34,843 bases of DNA from UBA6489 sp942490775 (GTDB lineage: Bacteria; Patescibacteriota; Gracilibacteria; BD1-5; UBA6164). Under the pieces are notes generated by a model, which ran no database searches, had not been told where the DNA came from, and saw only the letters and a program-made list of their open reading frames with translations. The stretch lies in the NCBI GenBank assembly GCA_942490775.1, contig CALNYL010000002.1, forward strand, positions 1-34,843. The letters are read 5' to 3'. A program made the position numbers and the translations under genes. This document shows, one piece after another, positions 9,812 to 18,081 of this stretch; the first letter of the stretch is position 1; every line of letters begins with the position of its first letter.

Positions 9812-10396
9812 ATGCAACTAAACCAAGATACATATACCCAAGAGAAATTTAAAAATATATCTTTATTTAATGAAGATTTAAGTGATAAAGAATTTTCAAA
9901 CTGTAAATTTGAAAAATGTGATTTTACTGCATGCGATTTTACTGATACGGTATTTATAGATTGTGATTTTCAGAAATGCAATCTATCAAATATAAAAGTT
10001 ATTGATACAAGTTTTCAGCAAATTTCATTTGAAAGTTGTAAAATAATATGAGTAATGTTTACAAAAATAAATGTATTTTTAACAGATTGGTCTTTTAATA
10101 AATGCAAAATTGAACTTTGTGATTTCAGCTATTTAGAAATAAAAAATAGTAAATTTATAGATTGTGGTATTAGAGAAACAGACTTTTTAAATGTAGACCT
10201 CACTAACTCTGATTTCTCAGATTCAGACCTACAGGCAAGTAGATTTCAAAATGCAAATCTAAAAAATACAAACTTCATAGGAGCAAACAATTATTATATA
10301 GACCCAACACAAAATAAACTGAAAAAAGCAAAATTTTCATCACCAGAGGTTTTAAGGCTATTAGCAGGATTTGAAATAGAGGTAGAAGGTTTTTAG
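9812..10396 (+). CDS. Pentapeptide-repeat protein (Qnr-like architecture)
   Basis: A 194-residue right-handed quadrilateral beta-helix protein, as pentapeptide-repeat proteins are. The A(D/N)LxX-type repeats run from about residue 20 to 165: SNCKFEKCDFTACDFTDTVF, then KCNLSN, a change at GVMFTKINVF, then LTNSDFSDSDLQASRFQNAN. The C-terminal tail, YYIDPTQNKLKKAKFSSPEV, is the cap seen in many such proteins. TGA Gly80 joins what would be two frames under the standard code. Some relatives, Qnr and MfpA, protect DNA gyrase, but many have no known role. The start at 9812 is the first ATG after the palindromic repeat. Confidence 0.85.
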
Positions 10397-10400
10397 GTGT

Positions 10401-10426
10401 GTAGGGGCAGATCTATGTGTCTGCCC
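10401..10426. terminator. GC-rich stem-loop
   Basis: GGGCAGA (10405-10411) pairs with TCTGCCC (10420-10426) around an 8-nt loop, 5 nt after the pentapeptide-repeat stop. It stands out in such AT-rich sequence. No T-run follows (AAAATTT), so it may be a dispersed GGGGCAGA-type repeat rather than a terminator. Confidence 0.5.
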
Positions 10427-10465
10427 AAAATTTAAATAGAAATATATTATTTATAATAAAATAAT

Positions 10466-11755
10466 TTGAACACAAAGAAAATAAAAATATGAGTAGATGA
10501 AGCGGGTAGATGACCATGGCTTGGACCAGTAGTGGCTTGTAGCCTTTGTTTTAATGATATAAAAAATATAGATAAAAAGCTTTTATCAGAACTAAACGAT
10601 AGTAAAAAACTTACAGAGAAAAAGAGAGATGAGTTATTTAAACATCTTATAGATTTATCTCTATGAGATAATCCAAAGATATCCTTTTGAGTCTGAGTAG
10701 TTGATAATTTTGTGATAGATGAAATAAATATAAGACAAGCAAATAGAGAGGCTATGAGAAGGTCTTTAGTTGAGATTTTGAGGAAGATAAACATAATCCA
10801 TCCCTGAATCCCTTCCTTTAATACTAAAGGAAGGGGGAACAGGCTGGAAGTAGTAATTGACTGAAGAGACAACTATGAATTTGAAGAGTTAGAAAAGAAG
10901 CCTATTTATATAGTCTGATGAGATGCAAAAGTCTTAGAAATAAGTGCTGCTTCTATTATTGCAAAAGTTTTTAGAGATAAACTTATAAATACATATTCTT
11001 CAATATATCCTGATTTCTATTTGGAAAAACATAAGTGATATGGTACTAAGAAGCACAGAGATTATTTAACAGATAAATCTAAGGTTACAGGAATTCATAG
11101 AATGTCATATAAACCAGTAAAAAAGGTACTAGAACATAAACCAAAGCTTTTATTACATGTATGTTGCTGACCTGATGTAACAGTTCCTATATTGGATTTA
11201 AAAAGGGATTATGATTTGCTTTGTTTTTGGTATGATCCAAATATTCAACCAAAAAGAGAATATAATAAAAGATTAAAAGCTTTTAAAAAGGTTTGTGAAA
11301 TAGAAAAAGTTGGTTTTGAAGTTTGAGAGTATGATGATAAAGAGTTTTTTAAGAAAATTAAATGACTTGAAAAAGAGCCAGAAAAAGGTAAAAGATGTAC
11401 AGTTTGTTATGATATGAGACTTAAAAAGACAGCTGAATTAGCACAGGAGCTGGGAATAGAATATTGGACTACCACTCTTAGTATTTCTCCACATAAAGAC
11501 TTGAAAAAGATTTTTGAAATTGGAGAGAAGTATTCAAAAATAATCCATCCCTGAATCCCTTCCTTGGTTGTTGAAAGAAGGGGGGGGCAAATAGTTCCTG
11601 AGTTTTTGAAAATAGATTTTAAGAAAAATGATGGTTTTCAGAGAAGTATAGAATATTGTAAGGAAAAGGAATTTATAGGCAGGATTATTGTGGTTGTGTT
11701 TTTAGTAGGAGATAGAGCCTTAAAAATTTGCATTATAAAAAAATATATATTATAA
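10466..11755 (+). CDS. RNase HII - QueH (epoxyqueuosine reductase) fusion
   Basis: One frame encodes two enzymes. Residues 1 to about 215 are RNase HII, which removes ribonucleotides from DNA and RNA-DNA hybrids: IGVDEAGRGPWLGPVVACS, VIDGRDNYEF and ISAASIIAKVFRD supply the catalytic acids. From about 218 comes QueH, which reduces epoxyqueuosine to queuosine in tRNA: LLLHVCCGPDV, then KGKRCTVCYDMRLKKTAEL and LSISPHKDLKKIFE. Each half carries an in-frame palindromic repeat (10793, 11540). The frame runs to 11755, but the conserved QueH end YRQDYCGCVFSRR lies one frame over and ends at TAG 11713-11715. One missing T in TTT 11672-11674 explains this. The start is TTG 10466; the nearest ATG is out of frame. 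Confidence 0.85.
10793..10845. repeat. Palindromic repeat inserted in frame in the RNase HII domain
   Basis: ATAATCCATCCCTGAATC is followed by a perfect 11-bp stem, CCCTTCCTTTA (10810-10820) with TAAAGGAAGGG (10825-10835), around the loop ATAC. It is translated as IIHPGIPSFNTKGRGNR, sitting between LRKIN and EVVIDGRDN, where RNase HII normally has only a short turn. The frame contains a TGA (Gly). Confidence 0.9.
11540..11590. repeat. Palindromic repeat inserted in frame in the QueH domain
   Basis: It shares the first 26 nt with the copy at 10793 (ATAATCCATCCCTGAATCCC, then TTCCTT). The stem is imperfect, CCCTTCCTT with AAAGAAGGG. It is translated IIHPGIPSLVVERRGGQ in the same frame as the RNase HII copy, and interrupts QueH between GEKYSK and VPEFLKIDFKKNDG. 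Confidence 0.85.
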
Positions 11756-11756
11756 T
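11728..11756 (+). promoter_or_regulatory. Sigma70-type promoter of the pilin gene
   Basis: TTGCAT (11728-11733), a 17-nt spacer and a perfect TATAAT (11751-11756), 33 nt before the pilin ATG. It overlaps the end of the uncorrected RNase HII-QueH frame, but lies beyond the corrected QueH stop at 11715. Confidence 0.7.
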
Positions 11757-11789
11757 GATATTGTTTAATTAATAATTTATTTATATATT

Positions 11790-12155
11790 ATGAAAAAAGC
11801 AATAAAGAAATCTCTTTATGGTTTAGTTGCTTGAGTTACTCTTGCTCAAACCGCTATAACCCAAGCGGCTCTTGATCCTTGAATAGATAATGTTAATACT
11901 CAATTAGAGTGAACTGAACAGCCTTTAGATCAAGCTATTCAGTCAATCATGGTTACGGCTATGAAATATTTATCTGTTTTGGCTGTGATCTATGGTTTGT
12001 GGTGAGGTTTTCATATTTTAACTGCAGCTTGAGATGAAGATAAAGTAAAAAAATGAAAGACTATAATTGTTCACACTGTTATATGATTAGTTGTTATATG
12101 GCTAGTAGGTTCTATTATAAAATGGGTTATTAGCTCATTATTATGAAATTCTTAA
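11790..12155 (+). CDS. VirB2/T4SS pilin-like protein
   Basis: A 121-residue protein with the architecture of type IV secretion pilins (VirB2/TrbC-like), widespread in CPR bacteria. A signal peptide (MKKAIKKSLYGLVAGVTLAQ, then TAITQAA) is followed by a short acidic segment. Two membrane spans come next, SVLAVIYGLWGGFHILTAAG and TVIGLVVIWLVGSIIKWVIS, linked by a basic loop DEDKVKKGKTIIVH. It is complete, with its own promoter at 11728 and a terminator at 12213, so it appears to be monocistronic. No other T4SS genes are in the window. It could contribute to pili, DNA uptake or host attachment. Confidence 0.75.
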
Positions 12156-12212
12156 GGTCTACAAAATAATGACTTTTTCTGACTTTCCTTAAAAAAATCT
12201 AAATTATATAGA

Positions 12213-12247
12213 AACTCCTCTTAAAAAATGAGGAGCTTTTTTATTTT
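12213..12247 (+). terminator. Rho-independent terminator of the pilin gene
   Basis: CTCCTC (12215-12220) pairs with GAGGAG (12230-12235) around TTAAAAAAT and is followed by a long T-run. It lies 60 nt after the pilin stop. Confidence 0.85.
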
Positions 12248-12274
12248 TTTGAAGATACTAAAAACCATAAAATA

Positions 12275-12308
12275 TAAAAGAATACCTAACTTTTTAGGTA
12301 TTCTTTTA
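12275..12308. terminator. Bidirectional terminator between convergent genes
   Basis: AAAAGAATACCTA pairs with TAGGTATTCTTTT around a short loop, with A-rich and T-rich flanks on both strands. It separates the pilin gene from the - strand gene ending at 12328 and suits that gene's 3' end. Confidence 0.75.
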
Positions 12309-12327
12309 TAAATTTCACTCTAATTAT

Positions 12328-12552
12328 TTAGAAATCAAAATTATCTTCATCATCATCAAAATTCGTTTTTACCATCTTTCATCTAGTTCAGTAACCTATA
12401 ATAAATCAAACTGCTATACAAGTAAGCCCTAACATCCGAGCCCTAGAGTCCCGAACAAATACCTTTGCTGGAAAAGGTATAACTATATTCTCAATAACCA
12501 AAACACTAGAAAATAAAATTCCTAATAGAATTAATATTGTATTATGAGACAT
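12328..12552 (-). CDS. Small two-span membrane protein (74 aa)
   Basis: The - strand reads from ATG at 12552 to TAA at 12328. The protein starts MSHNTILILLGILFSSVLVI (first span), then NIVIPFPAKVFVRDSRARML, then GLTCIAVGFIIGYGTRGKM (second span), and ends in an acidic tail KTNFDDDEDNFDF. TGA codes for Gly three times. It is convergent with the pilin gene and the two share the 12275 terminator. The frame, two plausible spans and an acidic cytoplasmic tail support a real gene. I do not recognise the family. Confidence 0.65.
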
Positions 12553-12714
12553 AATTTTATTTTTATTTTATAAGAAAGTTTATTAAACTTAACTATATTA
12601 TATTATATGATAAACAAAAAAACAAATATTTATCTAAATTAACAAGATTTTATCTTTACAAACTAAGTAAAGTATATAAACTTCAGAAAATTTTTTATTT
12701 TTAAATTAATAAAG

Positions 12715-14143
12715 ATGCAAGAAGAGTTTGAAAAATATGGATTTAACTTTAAAAAAGCAGATAATGAAAATATTATTATAAAATCCTATACCTCAAGAAT
12801 AGATACAGTATTTGGAATAACTTATGTTATTATCCCTACTAACCACAAAAAACTTGAAAACCTTATAACACCAGACCAAAAAGAACTTGTGAAGAATATA
12901 TAGAAAGCTCAATAAAAAAAATAAATCAAGAAACAATAACAGAGGGAAAAGAAAAGAACTGAGTATTTACTTGAAGCTATGTAATAAATCCCTTTAATGG
13001 AGAAAAACTCCCATTATGGATTTCCTGATTATGTCCTCTGAAACCATTGAAATTCAGGCAGTTGCAGGAATTCCTGCTCACAACGAAAAAGATTTTGAGT
13101 TTGCAAAAAAATATAACTTAGAAATAAAACAAAGTATCGCTCCATTCTTTTTAGATAAAAAAGATGAACCAAGAGAGGATAAAAAAACTGTTAGAAGAAA
13201 TAATATTTTAGCTATATTATTAGATAAAAGAAATGATAAAGTTTTCGTTTTAGACTGGTGAAAATGGGAATGGAAAAGTTTTGTAATCTGATGAGTTAAA
13301 AATTGAGAAACTAACGAAGAGGCTGTTCTAAGAGAGATAAAAGAAGAAACTTGATATCAAAAGATCAAAGTAGTAAAACAAATTTGATGAGAACATCATA
13401 CTAGCTTTTTTGCTAAACATAAAGACATAAATAGATATTGAATCATAAACAGCTATTTAGTAGAATTAGAAGATGATTCCTATATTGAGCCATCTCCAGA
13501 AGAAACCAAAAACCATAAATGATTTTGGATAAATGAAAATGAGGTTTCAGATTTTATAAACCTAGATAACCATAAAATGTCTTGGGATATTTATAAAAAT
13601 TGAGAAAAAGCATTTACTGGAAATTGAGTTTTAGTTAATTCTTGAGAATTCAATGATTTGAAAAGTGAAGAGGCAGAAGTAAAATTACTAGAATATGCAG
13701 AAGAAAATAATTTTTTAATAAAAAAATGAGAACTACCTACCTCCAAAGGAGTTGGACTCAATGTCCAGGCTAAGCTCTCATCTGTTAACATTATATTTGA
13801 AAATATAATAAAAGTCAAACAAAAAATCAACTTCAGTTGAAAACTATATATAAATTGAATTACAAAAACAAATTTCGGAAATATCAGATTTAATTCAGAA
13901 GATATTATTAAGCATTTTAGTAAAAAGCACAAAAGGGAATTGTATTACAGAAAATATTTATTAGCTACCATATTTTTAACAATTCAAAAAATAAAGTTTG
14001 ATAATAGTTTATTTGGATATTTTGCTTATAAAAGCCTTGTGATAAAAGTTGTTTTATGAAAACAATCAAATTGAACATATTATGTTAAAACTTACTATAA
14101 ACATGATAAACTCACAAGGCTTTATAAGAAATATACATCCTAA
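12715..14143 (+). pseudogene. Decayed partial leuS copy: editing (CP1) domain with NUDIX insertion
   Basis: A second, incomplete leucyl-tRNA synthetase covering only the CP1 editing region. SYTSRIDTVFGITYVIIPT, then VFTGSYVINPFNGEKLPLWI and IPAHNEKDFEFAKKYNLEIK align with the main leuS at 14199. The catalytic HIGH and KMSKS parts are absent. Three frameshifts lie near 12887, 13025 and 13058. From 13058 the frame is open to TAA 14141. It contains a complete NUDIX hydrolase box (GGVKNGETNEEAVLREIKEE, then TGY) of the kind inserted in LeuRS of many CPR bacteria. The main leuS lacks that domain. After GVLVNSGEFNDLKSEEAE it runs into a copy of the leuS insert element and stops. The NUDIX part from ATG 13016 could still be expressed. 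Confidence 0.8.
13723..14143 (+). repeat. leuS insert element, copy in the leuS pseudogene
   Basis: It starts at the A-run/TGAG junction. TGAGA (13727-13731) pairs with TCTCA (13776-13780); inside are CTCC/GGAG and GGAC/GTCC hairpins. The following domain reads AKLSSVNIIFENIIKVK, then FNSEDIIKHFSKKHKRELYY, then SNGTYYVKTYYKHDKLTRLY. It lies after YAEENNFLIKK, where LeuRS should continue VNYKLRDW, and no LeuRS sequence follows. Confidence 0.75.
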
Positions 14144-14198
14144 ATATCTTAAAATAGGCAGAAGTAAAACAATATTTATATTTTAAAAAACTAAGAAA

Positions 14199-17100
14199 AT
14201 GTACAACCACAAAGAAATAGAAAAAAAATGGCAAGAGTTTTGGAAAAAAAACAAAACCTTCAAAGTAGAAAATGATTTTACTAAACCAAAATATTATACC
14301 CTAGATATGTTTCCATATCCAAGTTGAGCTTGACTACATGTATGACATCCAGAATGATATACAGCAAATGATATAATAGCTAGATATAAAAATGCAAAAT
14401 GATTCAATGTACTTCATCCTATGTGACGGGATGCTTTTTGACTACCTGCAGAAAACTATGCCATAAAAACATGAACTCACCCAAGAATAACAACAGATAA
14501 GAATATAAATCAAATTATGGAAAAAATTAAAGGTCTATGATTTTCATATGATTGGGATAGAGAAATAGATACAACAGACCCAGATTATTACAAATGGACA
14601 CAGTGGATATTTCTAAAATTATTTGAAAAAGGTCTAGCTTATGAACAAGATCTACCTATAAACTATTGTCCAAGCTGTAAAACAGGTTTGGCAAATGAAG
14701 AAGTATTAAAAGACTTTTCATGTGAAAGATGTTGAGAACAAGTAGAAAAGAAAAAAATTAGACAATGGGTTCTAGCTATTACAAAATATGCCGATAGATT
14801 ATTAAAAGATGTAGATAAATTAGACTGGCCAGAAAGTATAAAAGAGATGCAGAGAAATTGGATAGGAAAATCAGAAGGATGTGAGTTTGAGATGAAGTTG
14901 GCAAAATTAAACAAAAAAAATGAGGCTTGCATCTCCAAAGGAGTTGGACTCAATTGTCCGGCTAAAACCTCACTTGAATCTAGTATATTCAATACAAGCA
15001 TAAAAGTCAAGAAAAAAACACACTTTTTAAATAAAATAGAATGATTAATAATTAACGACTCAAAAAAAATATTATTCAATTCTGAGAATATATTAAAACA
15101 TTTTAAATCAAAAAATACAAAAGAATTTCATTACAGAAAGAATTTATTATGAACAATATTTTATAACTTAAATAATTTAAAATTTAATAATAATGTAGGA
15201 TATTTTATATTCAAGAATATGTTTATAAAGGTAGTTTTATGACAACAATCTAATTGAAACTATTTTGTAAAAACTTATTATGTTGATGATAAATTAACTA
15301 ATCTTTATAATAATTCATCTTCTGAAAATCTTTCAATATCTGTTTATACAACAAGAATAGATACAGTTTTTGGTATGACATATGCTGTACTTGCTCCTGA
15401 TCACAAAGATGTATACAAGTTTATAACCTCAGAACAAAAAAAAGTTTGTGAGCAGTACATAAAAAAAACAAACTCAATGTCAGACCAAGACAGAACAGCA
15501 GACGATAAAGAAAAAACAGGAGTATTTACTTGAAGCTATGTAGTAAATCCATTCAACGGAGAAAAAGTTCCTTTATGGATAGGTGATTATGTACTATGAA
15601 ACTACTGAACCTGAGCCGTTATGGCTGTACCAGCTCATGATGAAAGAGATTTTGAATTTGCTAGAAAATATGGGTTAGAAATAAAGAATGTTGTGATAAA
15701 CAATGGTATACCTGTATACTTCCCATGTTGATTAAAAAAAACTTATTCAGAAACAGAAGAAAAACAAAGCTTGATGATTGAAAAGACAAACAAATTAAAT
15801 TTAAAAATAGACGATATTGAATTTACAAAAAAAGTAGTGAATTTATATTTAGATAATTATAATGAAAAAGAGCTTTATTTTAGTGCTTTTACTTATGATT
15901 GAGTTTTAGTTAATTCTTGAATTTTCAGTTGATTAAAATCAGAGCAAGCTAGAAAAGAACTTACAGAATATGCAGAAAAAAATAACTTCTGAAATAAAAA
16001 AGTAAACTACAAACTAAGAGACTGGCTATTCTCTAGACAAAGATATTGGGGAGAACCAATACCTTTGATTCATTTAGAAGAGAAAAAAATAAAAAATCTC
16101 CCTCAAATAAAAGAAGGAGACTTTGAAAAAATATTCAATAAAAAAATGAGAATTGCTACTCTGAATACAGAGGGGGTTACTCCTATGGGCAACACAGCTA
16201 AATTCTCATCTACAAGTAGTATATTCGAAAGTATAGAAGAAGTCAAGAAAATTAATAAGAAAATTGTTTTAAGATGGTTTTTAGAAAACTATAAAACCAA
16301 AAAATGAAATATAATAGTAAATTGAAGATATTTAGAAGAACACTTTAAAATAAAAAGTAGAACTGAAAAAAATATAAGAAAAAGATTTTCATACACAATT
16401 TTTGAGAACCTAGATAAAGTATATTATTTCTCAGAAAATATGTGACTTATAGATATTAATTGATACTTATGGATAATAATATTAGAAAAAACAAATAATA
16501 AAAACGAATATAATTTACTAACATACTATTTTATAAAATCAATAAATGATATTTATAAAAATGCCTATATCAGTAAGCAAAAGGCTTGAAACTATCTATA
16601 TATCTGATGAAAAGCATTTTCAAAAATCTACGAATGACTATATGGGAAAATGGTTTGTGACTACAACTTGCCACTAAAACTACCAGAAGTAGAAAACTAC
16701 GAACCAGCAGGAGACTGAAACAGTCCACTAGTAAAAGTAGAAGACTTTGTAAATATAAAACTAGCCAGTAACCTATCTTGAAAAAGAGAAACAAACACCA
16801 TGCCACAATGGGGATGAAGCTGTTGGTATTATCTAAGATATATGGACCCAAAAAAATTCTGATAAATTAGTAGATCCAGAAGTAGAAAAATACTGGGGAC
16901 AAGTGGACAGTTATGTATGAGGAGCAGAACATGCAGTATTGCATTTACTTTATGCTAGATTCTGGCATAAATTCCTATTTGATATCTGAGTAGTCTCTAA
17001 CGATGAACCATTCTACAGACTTAGAAATCAAGGACTCATTCAATCATATATCTATGAAAATCCAAAAGGAAAAATCCTACACAACGACTTAGTAGAAGAA

Positions 17101-17886
17101 ATAAAATGAGAATTTTATGATAAAGAAACATGAGATAAACTTACAAGAAAAATCTGAAAAATGAGTAAATCCCTTTGAAATGTTATAAATCCAGATGAAA
17201 TAGTTAATGAATATGGAGCTGATAGTTTAAGACTTTATGAAATGTATATGGCAGAATTTAAAGACTCTGCACCTTGGGATACAAAAAATATAATTTGAGT
17301 AAGAAGATTTATAGAAAAAATAGAAAGATTATTTAATTCTGTAGAAGCAAAAATTGCGGAAGACGATAATGAAGCCATTAAATTATTAAACAAAACTATC
17401 AAAAAAGTTTGAGAAGATATTGAAAATTATAAGTTTAATACCGCTATTGCTCAGATGATGATTTTATCTAACTACGGAAGACCAAAAGATGAAAAATTAT
17501 TTGCTGAATGGAAAGAAAAATTTGCTATTATTTTATCTCCTTTTGTTCCTCATTTGGCTGAAGAGTTATGGGAAGAACTTAATAATAATCCATCCCAACC
17601 TTCCTGTCTTGCTGAAGGAAGGAGCAAAAAAGAGGGAGCAGAATCAATTTTCTTTGCTGAATGGCCTGAATATGATGAAAAATTAGTTGTTGATGATACT
17701 ATAGAAATAGCTGTTCAAGTTTTAGGAAAAGTTAGGGGGACTATAGAAATATCAAAAGATGAAAGTAAGGATATTGTTTTAGACAAAGCTAAAAATTGTG
17801 AAGATGTGAAGAAATGGATAGAGGGAAAAGAATTAGTAAAGGAAATTTATGTGCCTGGGAGGATTGTGAATTTTGTGGTGAGGTAA
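14199..17886 (+). CDS. leuS: Leucyl-tRNA synthetase with two large inserts and one frameshift
   Basis: Leucyl-tRNA synthetase charges tRNA-Leu with leucine. In order: MFPYPSGAGLHVGHPEGYT (HIGH region), MGRDAFGLPAENYA, the editing domain (VYTTRIDTVFGMTYAV; VMAVPAHDERDFEFA), WLFSRQRYWGEPIPLIHLEE, MPQWGGSCWYYLRYMDPK, KIGKMSKSLGNVI and the anticodon-binding and C-terminal domains. At about 1228 residues it is far longer than the usual 800-870. The surplus is two homologous inserts (about residues 235-377 and 635-812) and a palindromic repeat near 17584. The frame from 14199 stops at TAA 16863. The rest is one frame on, and A6 instead of the A7 at 16850-16856 would give DPKNSDKLVDPEVEKYW. As the only apparent leuS in the window, a sequencing error or slippage is more likely than inactivation. 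Confidence 0.92.
14914..15331 (+). repeat. leuS insert element, copy 1
   Basis: Inserted between FEMKLAKLNKK and ISVYTTRIDTV of the editing domain. It starts at an A8/TGAG junction. TGAGG (14921-14925) pairs with CCTCA (14968-14972), enclosing CTCC/GGAG and GGAC/GTCC hairpins. The domain that follows reads AKTSLESSIFNTSIKVKKKT, then FNSENILKHFKSKNTKEFHY, then GNYFVKTYYVDDKLTNLY. It stays in frame with leuS on both sides. Confidence 0.75.
16142..16635 (+). repeat. leuS insert element, copy 2
   Basis: Inserted after PIPLIHLEEKKIKNLP and before LPLKLPEVENYEPAGDG. ATGAGAATT (16146-16154) pairs over 9 bp with AATTCTCAT (16201-16209), enclosing CTCTG/CAGAG and a GTT/AAC-closed arm. The domain reads AKFSSTSSIFESIEEVKKIN, then YLEEHFKIKSRTEKNIRKRF, then NEYNLLTYYFIKSINDIY. 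It is divergent from copy 1 but alignable throughout, and in frame on both sides. Confidence 0.7.
17584..17626. repeat. Palindromic repeat inserted in frame in the LeuRS C-terminal region
   Basis: AATAATCCATCCCAACC, with a stem CCTTCC (17599-17604) and GGAAGG (17617-17622), then AGCAAAAAAG. It is translated NNPSQPSCLAEGRSKKEG between HLAEELWEELN and SIFFAEWPEYDEKL, where LeuRS normally has a few residues. The reading frame differs from that of the RNase HII and QueH copies. Confidence 0.8.
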
Positions 17887-17901
17887 TTATTTACAAGTGC
17901 A

Positions 17902-18042
17902 ATGACAGTGTGAAGTTACCAAGAGCAATTAGAAGAGTCTAAAAAACAATGAGCAGAGGATTTAGAGTATTATGGTATTTGTTTCTTCTGAAAAAGTGAT
18001 GATTTAGATGAAATGACTAAAGGATTTTCTCTTTGGGTTTAG
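17902..18042 (+). CDS. Small hypothetical protein (46 aa)
   Basis: ATG 17902 to TAG 18040-18042, MTVGSYQEQLEESKKQGAED then LEYYGICFFGKSDDLDEMTK. It is acidic and hydrophilic with no membrane span, and lies 15 nt after leuS and 39 nt before a DKNYY lipoprotein gene. Three TGA codons fall at plausible Gly positions. It could be co-transcribed with leuS. I recognise no family. It is supported only by an open frame and its position. Confidence 0.4.
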
Positions 18043-18081
18043 ATTTTTTAAAGAAGTGAATTTATTATTTATAAAAACATT

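Noticed and set aside
10680..10700. In-frame TGA as selenocysteine or stop
   Set aside because: TGA occurs many times per gene at conserved glycines throughout the window, which fits code 25 and not Sec.
14914..15331. Intein in LeuRS
   Set aside because: No Cys/Ser start followed by intein blocks A/B and no terminal His-Asn; the copies also sit at non-conserved loops.
14914..16635. Self-splicing group I or II intron in leuS
   Set aside because: No recognisable catalytic core or domain V, and both leuS copies stay in frame with the exons on both sides, which an intron does not require.
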